A stretch of DNA of 32,228 nt from Desulfitobacteriaceae bacterium (GCA_028709045.1 JAQVXR010000008.1:1-32228); one strand, 5' to 3'; positions 7,089 through 16,743 are shown, counted from the stretch's first letter. Numbers and translations: made by a program. The notes: a model not told the origin generated them from the sequence alone.

Positions 7089-8258
7089 ATGAAAGTATCT
7101 GAGAGGTTAACCAGTTTACCGACGGGAATTTTTTCCGAAATAGATCAAATAGTCCAAGCTCAAGCCGCGAAAGGGATGGATATTATTAATCTCAGTGTAG
7201 GAAGCCCTGATCGAGGGCCAGCTCCTCATATCGTTAATGCCCTGTCTGATGCGGTTTGCGATGGAGCGAAATATGGGTATGCCCTTTCAGAAGGTATGCC
7301 CGGCTTTAAAAAGGCTGTAACCGAATGGTATTATAATCGTTTTAATGTATCTTTAGATCCGGAAAAAGAAGTGCTTAGTTTAATGGGCTCGCAAGATGGG
7401 TTGAGCCATATTTTCTTGGCATTTTTAAATCCTGGGGATTTAGCTCTGATCCCTGATCCGGGATATCCGGTTTATTCAGCCGGCGTATTAATTGCAGGCG
7501 GGGAAATATTTTATATGCCGCTTCTCAAGGAAAATCGGTTTCTCCCGGATTTCGAGGCAATACCACAGGACGTTGCCCGCAAAGCAAAAATAATGGTATT
7601 AAATTATCCCAGTAATCCGGTTACCGCCGTAGCCGACATGGATTTTTTTTCTCGTGCGGTTAGCTTTGCTAAGAAATATGATATTATTATCTGTCATGAT
7701 GTTGCCTATTCCGAGCTTTCCTTTGACGGTTACAAGCCGCCCAGCTTTTTGGAAACGCGGGGGGGGAAAGAAGTGGGAGTGGAATTTCACTCCCTATCAA
7801 AAACCTATAATATGGCCGGATGTCGAATTGCTTTTATCACGGGGAACAGCAAAGTTATCGATGCCCTAAGACGTCTTAAGTCAAATATTGACTATGGTAT
7901 TTTTCAACCTGTACAAATTGCTGGTATTGCAGCTTTGACAGGGAGTCAAGATTATGTGCGTGAAACAGCCCAAATTTATCAGATGCGGCGAGATGCTATG
8001 CTGGACAATTTGGCAAATGGCGGGTGGAAAATTCCAAAACCAAAAGCCACCATGTTTGTCTGGGCTCCCCTGCCCTCGCAGTACAAAGATTCCAAAGCAT
8101 TTACCATCGAACTGCTGGAAAAGACCGGTGTGGTAGTTACCCCTGGGATTGCTTTTGGCAGATTAGGTGAAGGATATGTGCGCATTGCCCTTGTTTGTGA
8201 GAAAGAGCGCTTAGATGAGGCTGCCAAGAGAATTATCTCTGCCGGTATTTGCGGCTAA
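7089..8258 (+). CDS. Class I/II PLP-dependent aminotransferase, LL-diaminopimelate aminotransferase-like
   Basis: The 389-aa product is a fold-type I aminotransferase. It shows the N-terminal INLSVGSPD block, the substrate/cofactor segment NYPSNPVTAVAD, DVAYSELSFDG, and the Schiff-base lysine in SLSKTYNMAGCR (Lys238), followed by the C-terminal VRIALV arginine block. The pattern after the lysine (TYNMAGCRIAF) is common in proteins annotated as LL-diaminopimelate aminotransferase or alanine/aspartate transaminase, so the substrate is uncertain. The start codon follows the PHP stop directly. Its grouping with a dipeptidase would suit cell-wall peptide or amino-acid recycling, but that is inference. 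Confidence 0.88.
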   Translation: MKVSERLTSLPTGIFSEIDQIVQAQAAKGMDIINLSVGSPDRGPAPHIVNALSDAVCDGAKYGYALSEGMPGFKKAVTEWYYNRFNVSLDPEKEVLSLMGSQDGLSHIFLAFLNPGDLALIPDPGYPVYSAGVLIAGGEIFYMPLLKENRFLPDFEAIPQDVARKAKIMVLNYPSNPVTAVADMDFFSRAVSFAKKYDIIICHDVAYSELSFDGYKPPSFLETRGGKEVGVEFHSLSKTYNMAGCRIAFITGNSKVIDALRRLKSNIDYGIFQPVQIAGIAALTGSQDYVRETAQIYQMRRDAMLDNLANGGWKIPKPKATMFVWAPLPSQYKDSKAFTIELLEKTGVVVTPGIAFGRLGEGYVRIALVCEKERLDEAAKRIISAGICG

Positions 8259-8348
8259 GAGGGTTAATCCACAGGTGCTTTTCATTACTAAAGGCCATTC
8301 TTTCCGAATATAATATTTACGAGGAGAGCGCTTGCGGGAGGGATAAGA

Positions 8349-8603
8349 ATGGCGAGTGATTACCAGATAATGAAAATTAGAATTGAGGAACTGGAACAAA
8401 GGGTAGAACATTTAAGAGTAAGCCGCCGTGTATTGATGAATCTGGTAGAGAAACTGGAAAAGGAAAAAAATTGTGCGATGACCAAGTTGGAGAAGGAAAA
8501 TCGAAAACTCCAGCGACATAATGCCTTTTATGCCCAGACATTATTGATAAAAAACCGGAGGATAATGGAACTGGAAGAACAAATGCAATCCAAACTGTCC
8601 TGA
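8349..8603 (+). CDS. Small coiled-coil protein, 84 aa, unknown function
   Basis: GGGAGGG lies about 8 nt before the ATG, so the gene is probably translated. Nearly the whole product (about residues 8-80) is an uninterrupted charged helix with leucines at heptad spacing (IRIEELEQRVEHLRVSRRVL, then LVEKLEKEK and LEKENRKLQRH). This predicts a parallel or antiparallel coiled coil. There is no membrane segment, signal or catalytic motif. It has its own terminator and a TATAAT-like string at 8309, but no good -35. I do not recognise a family. Confidence 0.7.
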   Translation: MASDYQIMKIRIEELEQRVEHLRVSRRVLMNLVEKLEKEKNCAMTKLEKENRKLQRHNAFYAQTLLIKNRRIMELEEQMQSKLS

Positions 8604-8643
8604 CAGGTTACCTTCAAAAAGGGGAGAAATTATATTGATATAT

Positions 8644-8668
8644 CCTCAGCTCGAAGGCTGAGGTTTTT
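8644..8668 (+). terminator. Terminator after the coiled-coil gene
   Basis: CCTCAGC (8644-8650) pairs perfectly with GCTGAGG (8657-8663) around a 6-nt loop, followed by TTTTT. It separates the coiled-coil gene from cobS. Confidence 0.85.
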
Positions 8669-8715
8669 AGTTTTATAATAGTAACAACTTTTTTGGCATT
8701 AAGGAAGTGACACTT

Positions 8716-9498
8716 ATGTGTAGAAGTATGATAATTGCCCTAACATTTCTCACCAGAATTCCTATAAAGATAAATTTTACATACGATGAAAAGGATCTGG
8801 GGAGGACTTCCCGCTATTTCCCTCTGGTTGGACTAATTATTGGTCTTTTGGTGGCTGGGGTGGCATATGTTTTTGGCGGGATTGACCGGCAGCTTGGTGC
8901 GGTAGCCGCCATTCTTACCGGAGTAATCCTCACCGGAGGTCTGCACTTAGATGGTTTTATGGATACGGCTGACGGGATATTTTCTGCCAGAAAACGGGAT
9001 AAAATGCTGGAGATTATGAAGGACAGCCGGGTGGGAGCCCATGGGGTGACGGCTGCTATCAGCATTTTTTTGATAAAGTTTGTTTCTTATCAAATGGTTT
9101 TGGAAAGTTTAGAAGCTTTCTGGGTTATTCCCATGGCATTTATTATCTCCAGATGGACGATGGTTTTTGCCATTTTGTATTTTCCCGGTGCCCGTAAGCA
9201 AGGTTTGGGTCAAATTTTCATTGAAAACCGGTGCCGGTGGGATTTCCCGTTGGCTACCTTTTTTGTTTTTATCCCAGTTATACTTTACTGTTATTGGTTG
9301 ACGCTGATTCCTTTAGTGTTAACCATGTTGGTCTGTTGGCTTGTATGTCGTTCCCTGGTAAAAATTTTAGGCGGATTAACCGGAGACACATACGGTGCTT
9401 TGGCGGAGCTTTCGGAAACGGTATTTATCCTGTTGTTCATGGTAATAAAAATTATGTATCCTTTGACTGAAAACATTCTTTTATCAATATTTGGTTAA
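8716..9498 (+). CDS. cobS: Adenosylcobinamide-GDP ribazoletransferase (cobalamin synthase)
   Basis: CobS is the integral membrane enzyme that joins adenosylcobinamide-GDP with alpha-ribazole in the last steps of cobalamin assembly. The product is highly hydrophobic with about six membrane segments and carries the signature blocks GGLHLDGFMDTADG, MKDSRVGAHG, SRW and GGLTGDTYGA. ATG 8716 has AAGGA at 8701-8705. The in-frame GTG at 8707 is too close to that site. It is a lone cobalamin gene here, and I saw no cobalamin riboswitch in the 112 bp upstream. This suggests either salvage or a pathway split over several loci. Confidence 0.93.
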   Translation: MCRSMIIALTFLTRIPIKINFTYDEKDLGRTSRYFPLVGLIIGLLVAGVAYVFGGIDRQLGAVAAILTGVILTGGLHLDGFMDTADGIFSARKRDKMLEIMKDSRVGAHGVTAAISIFLIKFVSYQMVLESLEAFWVIPMAFIISRWTMVFAILYFPGARKQGLGQIFIENRCRWDFPLATFFVFIPVILYCYWLTLIPLVLTMLVCWLVCRSLVKILGGLTGDTYGALAELSETVFILLFMVIKIMYPLTENILLSIFG

Positions 9499-9537
9499 AC
9501 TAGTAAAGAAGCCTTGTTCAAATTGGAGTGATCTTCT

Positions 9538-9927
9538 TTGATTCTGCGCCTCTTACCTTTATTTATATTTGTTCCTGTTTTGGAATTGTATCTAATTATT
9601 CTTCTTGGCCAAAGAGCAGGTTTTTTTAATACTTTTTTATTTATTGTATTTGCGGGGATTGTTGGTATCTTTCTTGTCAAACAGCAAGGATTGGAGACGC
9701 TTCGCCGACTTAGATCAAGTATTGCCCAAGGACAGGTTCCGGGTAATGAAGTTTTGGACGGTTGCTTAATATTAATAGGTTCGGCACTGCTTCTTACCCC
9801 GGGCATTTTAACTGATATTGGCGGTTTTACTTTGTTGGTTCCCTGGACAAGGAGGTTTTGGCGTGAGAGCTTAAAGGTGCGGGTTTATTCCTGGATTAAG
9901 AATGGAAAGATAAAAATTTTATATTAA
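9538..9927 (+). CDS. fxsA: FxsA family membrane protein
   Basis: FxsA proteins are small inner-membrane proteins. The E. coli member, when overproduced, relieves phage T7 exclusion by the F plasmid; its normal role is unknown. The 129-aa product has an N-terminal hydrophobic segment with the family's FVPVLELYLI motif, a second segment (TFLFIVFAGIVGIFLV) followed by the KQQGLETLRRL helix, and the LLLTPGILTDIGG motif before a third hydrophobic stretch. The TTG at 9538 has GGAG about 8 nt upstream. It follows cobS by 39 bp and may be co-transcribed with it. Confidence 0.88.
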   Translation: MILRLLPLFIFVPVLELYLIILLGQRAGFFNTFLFIVFAGIVGIFLVKQQGLETLRRLRSSIAQGQVPGNEVLDGCLILIGSALLLTPGILTDIGGFTLLVPWTRRFWRESLKVRVYSWIKNGKIKILY

Positions 9928-11463
<1,536 letters not shown>

Positions 11464-11801
11464 TAAACGGTTTATTATATTCAGATGGAGTTTTTATTCC
11501 ATTTGACGGTTAGAAATCGTTATCCAGGAACTGTTAGCTATCGGATAAAATTCCAGATGATTCCAAATTTAATGGCAAACTGACTGAAATTAATCAGGAT
11601 TGAGTATATCTAAAAATAGATAAAAAAAATTTTAAAAATATTGTAATAATAGAAGGGAATTTGATAGTTGGTATCGAAGATATATTGTGAAATAATGTAC
11701 TTTTTTGCTACGATAGGGGTTGATGGGTACTGTTAAGTTATATTATTTAATTTTAGTTTTAGATAGATTAAAAATTGGACAAGTAATTGAGGAGGATTAT
11801 T
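11464..11801 (+). other. 338-bp AT-rich intergenic region guaB-codY
   Basis: No coding frame is visible. A 17-bp palindrome overlaps the guaB stop (11461-11477). A hairpin pairs 11482-11489 with 11498-11505 but has no T run, so guaB has no clear intrinsic terminator. A tentative codY promoter is TTGGTA (11668-11673) with an extended AATAAT (11691-11696) at 17-bp spacing. The rest is low-complexity A/T. Confidence 0.5.
11668..11696 (+). promoter_or_regulatory. Tentative codY promoter
   Basis: TTGGTA at 11668-11673 is 17 bp from AATAAT at 11691-11696, which is preceded by TGA (an extended -10). The match is moderate (4/6 and 5/6) in a very AT-rich region, so chance is a real alternative. Confidence 0.35.
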
Positions 11802-12593
11802 TTGAAAACGCTGTTGGAAAAAACGAGGGACATTAACAAGTTGATTCAAAAATCTGCCGGAAATCCCATTAGTTTTGAGGGAATGGCACAAATTCTGAGA
11901 GACAATGTTGAGTCTAATGTGTATCTAATAGGTCGCAAAGGCAAAGTATTAGGGTACGCATTTTTAGATAACTACCATTGTCCTACGATGGATGAGATTG
12001 TAACGGAAGAAATGCGTTTCCCGGCTGATTATAATGAAAATCTTTTAAAGACTGGTGAAACAAGGGCTAATATAGACAGGATGGGTCTTTGTGCATTTCT
12101 CCCTGACCGCAAGTGCCTTTTAGAAAATAAATTCACCACATTTGTTCCGGTTATTGGCGGGGGGGAACGGTTAGGTACGTTGATGCTATCCAAGCCGGGT
12201 GAATTTGACAGTGGAGATTTGATCCTAGCAGAATACGGGGCAACTGTGATTGGTATGGAAATTCTCCGCTCCAAAGCAGAAAAAATCGAAGAGATTGCCA
12301 GGCAGAAAGCTGCCGTGAGCATTGCTTTTGATACTCTCTCCTACTCGGAATTGGAAGCAGTAGATCACATCTTTAAGGAATTAGGGGATAGCCAAGGACT
12401 TTTGGTAGCAAGTAAAATTGCCGATAAAGTTGGCATTACCCGTTCAGTTATTGTTAATGCTTTGAGAAAGCTGGAAAGTGCCGGGGTGGTTGAAGTCCGT
12501 TCTTTAGGAATGAAAGGTACTTACATCCGGGTATTAAACGATTATTTGTTAGAAGAACTGGAAAGAATTCAAGCTTCTCACGGGAGAATTTAA
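11802..12593 (+). CDS. codY: GTP- and branched-chain-amino-acid-sensing transcriptional regulator CodY
   Basis: CodY represses stationary-phase and nitrogen-use genes when GTP and isoleucine/valine are plentiful. The 263-aa product has the N-terminal GAF sensor (including [11 protein letters not shown] and the very conserved [13 protein letters not shown] and [17 protein letters not shown]) and the C-terminal winged helix ([37 protein letters not shown]). I chose the TTG at 11802 because GAGGAGG at 11789-11795 fits it. An in-frame start candidate at 11787 lies upstream of that site. B. subtilis CodY is 259 aa. Here codY is beside guaB rather than with hslVU. It ends in a strong terminator. 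Confidence 0.97.
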   Translation: MKTLLEKTRDINKLIQKSAGNPISFEGMAQILRDNVESNVYLIGRKGKVLGYAFLDNYHCPTMDEIVTEEMRFPADYNENLLKTGETRANIDRMGLCAFLPDRKCLLENKFTTFVPVIGGGERLGTLMLSKPGEFDSGDLILAEYGATVIGMEILRSKAEKIEEIARQKAAVSIAFDTLSYSELEAVDHIFKELGDSQGLLVASKIADKVGITRSVIVNALRKLESAGVVEVRSLGMKGTYIRVLNDYLLEELERIQASHGRI

Positions 12594-12594
12594 T

Positions 12595-12622
12595 AAAAGC
12601 AGCCATTATGGCTGCTTTTTTT
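12595..12622 (+). terminator. Terminator of codY
   Basis: AAAAGCAGCC (12595-12604) and GGCTGCTTTT around a 5-nt loop form a strong stem followed by T7. It starts one base after the codY stop codon. Confidence 0.9.
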
Positions 12623-12729
12623 CATAGAATTATGAATATGGTTATATTTAATGATTGCACCTTCCTGTTTAATAAGTTAAATTAATAGTAAGGATACTTT
12701 TCAGGAGGGAAAGAAGGTGTCTTAAACCG

Positions 12730-14013
12730 GTGAAACACTTGTATTGGAAAATTGGGGCGGTTCTTTTAATCATTTTAGCCTGTGTAGGAGGTTATATGTT
12801 TTTCGGAGGAAATCTTGCCCCTCAGGATATTCCAGAGGACAATGAAGATGATTGGATTAGAGGAGCAGGCCGGATCAATATTCTTCTCTTAGGAACTGAT
12901 TCGGATATGGGGAACGAATCGAGAACTGATACGATTATTTTAGCGAGTGTCGACACTGAGCAAAAAAAGTTAAGTATTTTGTCGATTCCTCGCGATACAA
13001 GGGTTAATATTCCAGGTTATGGAGATAATAGAATTAATGCCGCTAACCAAATAGGCGGGGTGGAATTAGTAAAAGAGACGATCTCTGAACTTTTAAAAGT
13101 ACCTATTGACTATTATGTGCTCACTAATTTTGATGGGTTTATCGGTATCATAGATATTTTAGGCGGCGTTGAAATTGATGTAGAGCAAAATATGAAATGC
13201 CGTGTCTACGATGGTGTTATTAATTTGGAAAAAGGCATCCAGCGTTTGGATGGAGAAAAAGCTCTTCAGTATGTTCGCTTTCGTTATGATAAATTAGGTG
13301 ATATTTCCCGCACACAAAGACAACAGAAGTTTCTTGTTGCCTTAGCAAAGGAAATGATGCAGGCGAAAAATGTTGTGAAACTCCCTGCTTTGATTCCACA
13401 AATACAGAAGACGGTGGAAACGGATTTAACATTGCCTCAGCTGCTTGGTTTGGCTAGAGACGGTAACAACTATGATCTAGATAATATTACTGTTCAGACC
13501 TTGCCTGGCAACTTTGCCACTATTAATGGAGGAAGTTACTGGGTTGTTGATATGGATAAAACTCCGGAAGTGGTTCTCAGTGTTTTTGCTGGGCAGAATG
13601 AAAATATTATTGATGAGAGCATCCAGGTAGTGAAAACGGAAAAACCGAAACCACCGAAAAAACCGCTGGAGGATGCTAAAGCGGAACAGCCGGATGATAA
13701 TGACAGCATTATTCCGGAAGGAGGATCGGCTCCTGATAACAGTGATCTTCCGGGTGAAGAAGGATTACAGGAAGAGGACATTTCGGATAATCCGCCAAAT
13801 GACGGGGAACCGGAAGATGGACCGACTGAGACTCCACCGGATAATAATACTCCGGAGCCTCCGCCAAACGATGACGAGGCGGAAGATAAATCACCTGATG
13901 CTCCCTCTGAAGATGGTGACCCAACAGAACAGAATGGATCTGACGGTGATGATAATACTTCAGGGGGAACACAAAAAAAACCGGGTGGGAATACGGACCA
14001 GGTAAGCAGTTAA
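12730..14013 (+). CDS. LytR-CpsA-Psr (LCP) family protein with acidic proline-rich tail
   Basis: LCP enzymes transfer undecaprenyl-linked glycopolymers such as wall teichoic acids to peptidoglycan outside the membrane. The 427-aa product has a short basic start, one membrane anchor (about residues 6-26), and an LCP catalytic domain with NILLLGTDSD, SRTDTIILASVD, LSILSIPRDTRVNIPGYGDNR and the YVLTNFDGF/ILGGVEIDV blocks, which contain the Arg and Asp residues contacting the pyrophosphate. After about residue 300 comes a roughly 125-residue tail made mostly of D, E, P, N, G and S, probably disordered and wall-facing. The GTG at 12730 lies 20 bp after AGGAGGG and 13 bp after a GAAGG, so initiation spacing is long. 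A GTG at 12717 is closed by a stop after one codon. Confidence 0.92.
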   Translation: MKHLYWKIGAVLLIILACVGGYMFFGGNLAPQDIPEDNEDDWIRGAGRINILLLGTDSDMGNESRTDTIILASVDTEQKKLSILSIPRDTRVNIPGYGDNRINAANQIGGVELVKETISELLKVPIDYYVLTNFDGFIGIIDILGGVEIDVEQNMKCRVYDGVINLEKGIQRLDGEKALQYVRFRYDKLGDISRTQRQQKFLVALAKEMMQAKNVVKLPALIPQIQKTVETDLTLPQLLGLARDGNNYDLDNITVQTLPGNFATINGGSYWVVDMDKTPEVVLSVFAGQNENIIDESIQVVKTEKPKPPKKPLEDAKAEQPDDNDSIIPEGGSAPDNSDLPGEEGLQEEDISDNPPNDGEPEDGPTETPPDNNTPEPPPNDDEAEDKSPDAPSEDGDPTEQNGSDGDDNTSGGTQKKPGGNTDQVSS

Positions 14014-14108
14014 CTATTTAGTCGGTTTTATAATATTTCAATATGGGGAAGGAATATGAAAAGCCCTGGCGAAATAGTGATTTATAAAATGATACTGGAG
14101 GTATGCCC

Positions 14109-14546
14109 ATGCTATTCAGACAATGTGCAGGCGGGATTGTATTCTATTATGACAAAGTATTTTTACTCAAAAATGAAAAAAACGAATGGGTATTTCCAAA
14201 GGGTGTTATCAGAAATGGAGCTTATGCTCATGATGTGGCCATTAAGAGGGTAAAGGAAGAAACCGGGTTGGATGCTGCCATCATAGCTCCGGTAGGTGAA
14301 ACAAGCTATGAGTTTTATTCTTTGACGAGGCATGAACCTGTGTGCAACCAGATTACATGGTTTCTTATGGAAGCTCAGACCGACAAGTACCATCTACCAA
14401 AAGAGCAGAATTTTTCCGACGGAGGATTTTTTAACATTATTGAGGCACTAAGCAGAGTAACTTACAGTCAGGATAAATCATTGTTAAATATTGCTTACCG
14501 AAAATGGAAAGAAATTGAACGAGAGAATCATATAGTCAATAAATAG
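14109..14546 (+). CDS. Nudix hydrolase family protein with degenerate Nudix box
   Basis: The fold is Nudix-like: CAGGIVFYYDKVFLLKN, then WVFPKG and a Nudix-box segment ending VKEETGL. Aligned to GX5EX7REUXEEXGU, the box reads Gly32, then Ala38 in place of the first Glu, and Lys46-Arg47 in place of the Arg-Glu pair, while Glu50-Glu51 and Gly53 are kept. MutT-type enzymes use the replaced Glu of that pair as a metal ligand, so activity may be altered or lost. I chose ATG 14109 because GGAGG at 14097-14101 gives 7-nt spacing. The in-frame ATG at 14103 is only 1 nt from it. The product is 145 aa and ends just before a strong terminator. Confidence 0.82.
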   Translation: MLFRQCAGGIVFYYDKVFLLKNEKNEWVFPKGVIRNGAYAHDVAIKRVKEETGLDAAIIAPVGETSYEFYSLTRHEPVCNQITWFLMEAQTDKYHLPKEQNFSDGGFFNIIEALSRVTYSQDKSLLNIAYRKWKEIERENHIVNK

Positions 14547-14553
14547 ACATGGG

Positions 14554-14581
14554 AAAGAGAGTTGATCTGAACTCTCTTTTT
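14554..14581 (+). terminator. Terminator of the Nudix gene
   Basis: AAAGAGAGTT (14554-14563) pairs with AACTCTCTTT (14570-14579) around GATCTG, ending in a T5 run. Confidence 0.88.
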
Positions 14582-14670
14582 CTTTACCAGGGCAGGATTT
14601 CTCCTTTTTTTAAGTGTGGTTTTATTTGTCCGCCGGGGCATAATAAACAAATAAGAGGGGGTGTTTGTCC

Positions 14671-14853
14671 ATGGTACAGAAACTCAGGTTAAAAAAGGGA
14701 TATGCTCTAAACCAGCAGTCGAAAGTAGCAGCGCGGAGTTTTCTTATGGGAATAGCAGAAAACCCGGAAGGAATTTCGGCTGAACGGGAAAAGTTTATTC
14801 ACGGCATGAAAACGGATAGTCATAAAGTTCTTCCGCCTAACAAAAGTGAGTAA
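14671..14853 (+). CDS. Small basic hypothetical protein, 60 aa
   Basis: The frame has a GAGGGGG ribosome-binding site at 14654-14660, its own strong terminator, and no competing frame, so it is probably a real gene. ATG 14671 is preferred over the in-frame TTG at 14665. The product is soluble, basic at the start (QKLRLKKGYALNQQSKVAAR) and has a central LMGIAENPEGISAEREKF segment. No membrane segment, cysteine pair or known motif is visible, and I do not recognise the family. An 8-bp inverted repeat (TTATTTGT 14622-14629, ACAAATAA 14647-14654) lies just upstream and touches the ribosome-binding site. Confidence 0.6.
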   Translation: MVQKLRLKKGYALNQQSKVAARSFLMGIAENPEGISAEREKFIHGMKTDSHKVLPPNKSE

Positions 14854-14862
14854 AGATTCTCA

Positions 14863-14913
14863 AAAAACAGGCCGCTGGGTAATCTTGCTTTAGTCTAGGC
14901 GCGGCCTGTTTTT
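14863..14913 (+). terminator. Terminator after the 60-aa gene
   Basis: AAAAACAGGCCGC (14863-14875) is exactly complementary to GCGGCCTGTTTTT (14901-14913), 13 bp with a 25-nt loop, ending in T5. The A5/T5 flanks mean it could work in both directions. Confidence 0.88.
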
Positions 14914-14992
14914 ATTAAGCGTATCAAAAATGTTGAATGCATTCGGTTACCGTTAATCCGGACATTGGAAAGTAGTAAAGTCATGTCCATTG

Positions 14993-15001
14993 TGATATAA
15001 T
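14993..15001 (+). promoter_or_regulatory. Extended -10 promoter of miaB
   Basis: TG-A-TATAAT at 14993-15001 is a consensus extended -10. No good -35 is found at 16-18 bp. It lies 33 bp before the miaB start and downstream of a terminator, so a promoter is expected here. Confidence 0.45.
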
Positions 15002-15033
15002 TACCATGATTTGCTTTTAGCGGGAGGATCCCA

Positions 15034-16350
15034 TTGAAATATTTAGTAAAAACTTTTGGCTGTCAGATGAATGAACATGATTCTGAAATACTGGCAGGAA
15101 TGATGGAACAAATCGGATATGAACAGGTGGAACGTCCTGAGGATGCTGATGCGATTATCATTAACACCTGTTGCGTCCGGGAAAGTGCGGAAAACCGGAT
15201 TATAGGATATATCGGTAACCTGAAAAAATTAAAGGAACAAAACCCAGGCCTCATCATTACAGTTTCCGGGTGCATGCTTCAGCAACCCGGTGCTGCTGAG
15301 AAACTTATCAAAAGAGCACCATTCGTTGATTTGGTTTTAGGCACACACAATATCCACCGGCTGCCGCAATTGATTAGCGAAAGACAAGGTGGAAATGAGT
15401 CGCTAATAGAAGTGGCGGAAACTGAAGGGGATATCCAGGAAGAATTACCGGTTAAAAGACAGGGGAATATTAAGGCTCAGGTTACTATCATGTATGGGTG
15501 CAATAATTTTTGCTCATACTGTATCGTACCTTTTGTTCGGGGACGGGAAAGAAGCAGAAAACCGGAAGCGATTGAAAAGGAAATAAAATGTTTGGGGGCT
15601 GAGGGCTTTAAGGAAGTGCTTCTCCTTGGCCAAAACGTAAATTCTTATGGCCTTGATTTTACCGAGGCTTTTGATTTTGCCGATTTATTAGAACGTGTGG
15701 ATAGGAATCCCGACATTGAGAGGATTCGCTACATGACATCCCACCCCCGTGATTTCACTCAAAAACTAGTGGATACCATCAGCAAATCACAAAAGGTATG
15801 TGAGCATTTTCATCTGCCTATTCAAGCAGGAAGCAACCGGATTTTAAAACAAATGAATCGAGGTTATTCACGGGAAATGTATTTTGAGCTGGTGGAAAGC
15901 ATTAGGGAAAAGGTGCCCAAGGCCAGTATCACAACAGATATCATTGTGGGTTTTCCCGGGGAAACGGATGATGATTTTGCCGATACTTTGGATGTGATAA
16001 AAAGAGTACGCTTTGATGCGGCCTATACATTTCTCTATTCACGCAGGTCCGGTACTCCGGCGGCAAAAATGTCGGAACAAGTTCCGGCAGAGGAGAAAAA
16101 AAGGCGGCTCCAGATTTTAATGGATTTGGAGAATTCTATCAGCAGGGAAATCAACGAAAAACTTGTAGGCACCAGGGAAGAAGTATTGGTTGAAGGAACC
16201 AGTAAAACGAAAGATATTATGTTCTCCGGTCGGACCAGAACTAATAAAATCGTTATTTTTCCCGGAAATGAAAGTATGATCGGGAAACTGGTTAATGTCA
16301 ATATTATGAGTGCCAAAACATGGCATCTCGAGGGTCAAATTATTAAATAA
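15034..16350 (+). CDS. miaB: tRNA-2-methylthio-N6-dimethylallyladenosine synthase MiaB
   Basis: MiaB is a radical-SAM methylthiotransferase that adds the 2-methylthio group to i6A37 of tRNAs reading UNN codons. The N-terminal domain carries Cys10, Cys46 and Cys80 (FGCQMNEHD, NTCCVRE, SGCMLQQ) for one iron-sulfur cluster. Cys156, Cys160 and Cys163 (YGCNNFCSYC) bind the radical-SAM cluster. A C-terminal TRAM domain contacts tRNA. The TTG at 15034 has GGGAGG at 15022-15027 with good spacing. The substrate-making enzyme MiaA is encoded at 24371, so both steps of ms2i6A synthesis are in this window. Confidence 0.96.
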   Translation: MKYLVKTFGCQMNEHDSEILAGMMEQIGYEQVERPEDADAIIINTCCVRESAENRIIGYIGNLKKLKEQNPGLIITVSGCMLQQPGAAEKLIKRAPFVDLVLGTHNIHRLPQLISERQGGNESLIEVAETEGDIQEELPVKRQGNIKAQVTIMYGCNNFCSYCIVPFVRGRERSRKPEAIEKEIKCLGAEGFKEVLLLGQNVNSYGLDFTEAFDFADLLERVDRNPDIERIRYMTSHPRDFTQKLVDTISKSQKVCEHFHLPIQAGSNRILKQMNRGYSREMYFELVESIREKVPKASITTDIIVGFPGETDDDFADTLDVIKRVRFDAAYTFLYSRRSGTPAAKMSEQVPAEEKKRRLQILMDLENSISREINEKLVGTREEVLVEGTSKTKDIMFSGRTRTNKIVIFPGNESMIGKLVNVNIMSAKTWHLEGQIIK

Positions 16351-16363
16351 CGGAGGTCAAAAC

Positions 16364-16732
16364 ATGAGTGTCTTAGAAAAGGCGAAGGAATTGGCGGATG
16401 CCTTAACAGTATCACCGGAGTTAAATGACATGCGGGAAAAGGAAAAGCTGGTGAAAGCGGACAGTGAAGCCAGTCAATTAATGGACAAGATCAGCGCTCG
16501 GCAGATGGAGTTATACCAATTGCAGACGGAGGGTAAGGAGCCTTCCCCGGAGTTGATGGAAATGCTGCGCGGGCTCCAGGAAGAAATGGAAAGAAACAAT
16601 AAAGTTATGGACTATTTAGGAGCCCAAGAAAAAATGGGTAAAATACTTCAGGAAGTAAACAAAATGATCTCAGAAGCCCTTTCCGGCGGGTCCTGCGAAG
16701 AGAATGATTGCTCCCATTGCGCCGGGTGTTAA
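16364..16732 (+). CDS. YlbF/YmcA (RicA-like) family protein with C-terminal cysteine cluster
   Basis: In B. subtilis, RicA (YmcA) lies directly after miaB and before mutS, as here. It joins YlbF and YaaT in the Ric or Y-complex, which carries [4Fe-4S] clusters and guides RNase Y mRNA maturation. The 122-aa product is mostly helical (SVLEKAKELADAL; KVMDYLGAQEKMGKILQEVN). It ends in a Cys111-x4-Cys116-x2-Cys119-x2-Cys122 tail, suitable for an iron-sulfur cluster or metal. ATG 16364 has GGAGG at 16352-16356; upstream in-frame codons overlap miaB. Whether it is the YmcA or the YlbF member cannot be settled, because a cysteine-rich tail is more typical of YlbF. Position favours RicA. Confidence 0.85.
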   Translation: MSVLEKAKELADALTVSPELNDMREKEKLVKADSEASQLMDKISARQMELYQLQTEGKEPSPELMEMLRGLQEEMERNNKVMDYLGAQEKMGKILQEVNKMISEALSGGSCEENDCSHCAGC

Positions 16733-16743
16733 AAAAGCATACC

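Noticed and set aside
8674-8679. Perfect TATAAT before cobS as a promoter
   Set aside because: No acceptable -35 at 16-18 bp and no TGn extension; it falls directly after a terminator T run.
11628-11642. AATTTT-AAA-ATATT-like match to the CodY box upstream of codY
   Set aside because: Three mismatches to AATTTTCNGAAAATT in a very AT-rich stretch, so chance is likely. No second copy was seen.
14056-14253. Frame of 65 codons with a GGGGAAGGA-type site, overlapping the start of the Nudix gene in another frame
   Set aside because: The Nudix frame has clear family motifs and its own GGAGG site. The overlapping frame shows no motif and ends inside it. A leader peptide is conceivable but not supported.
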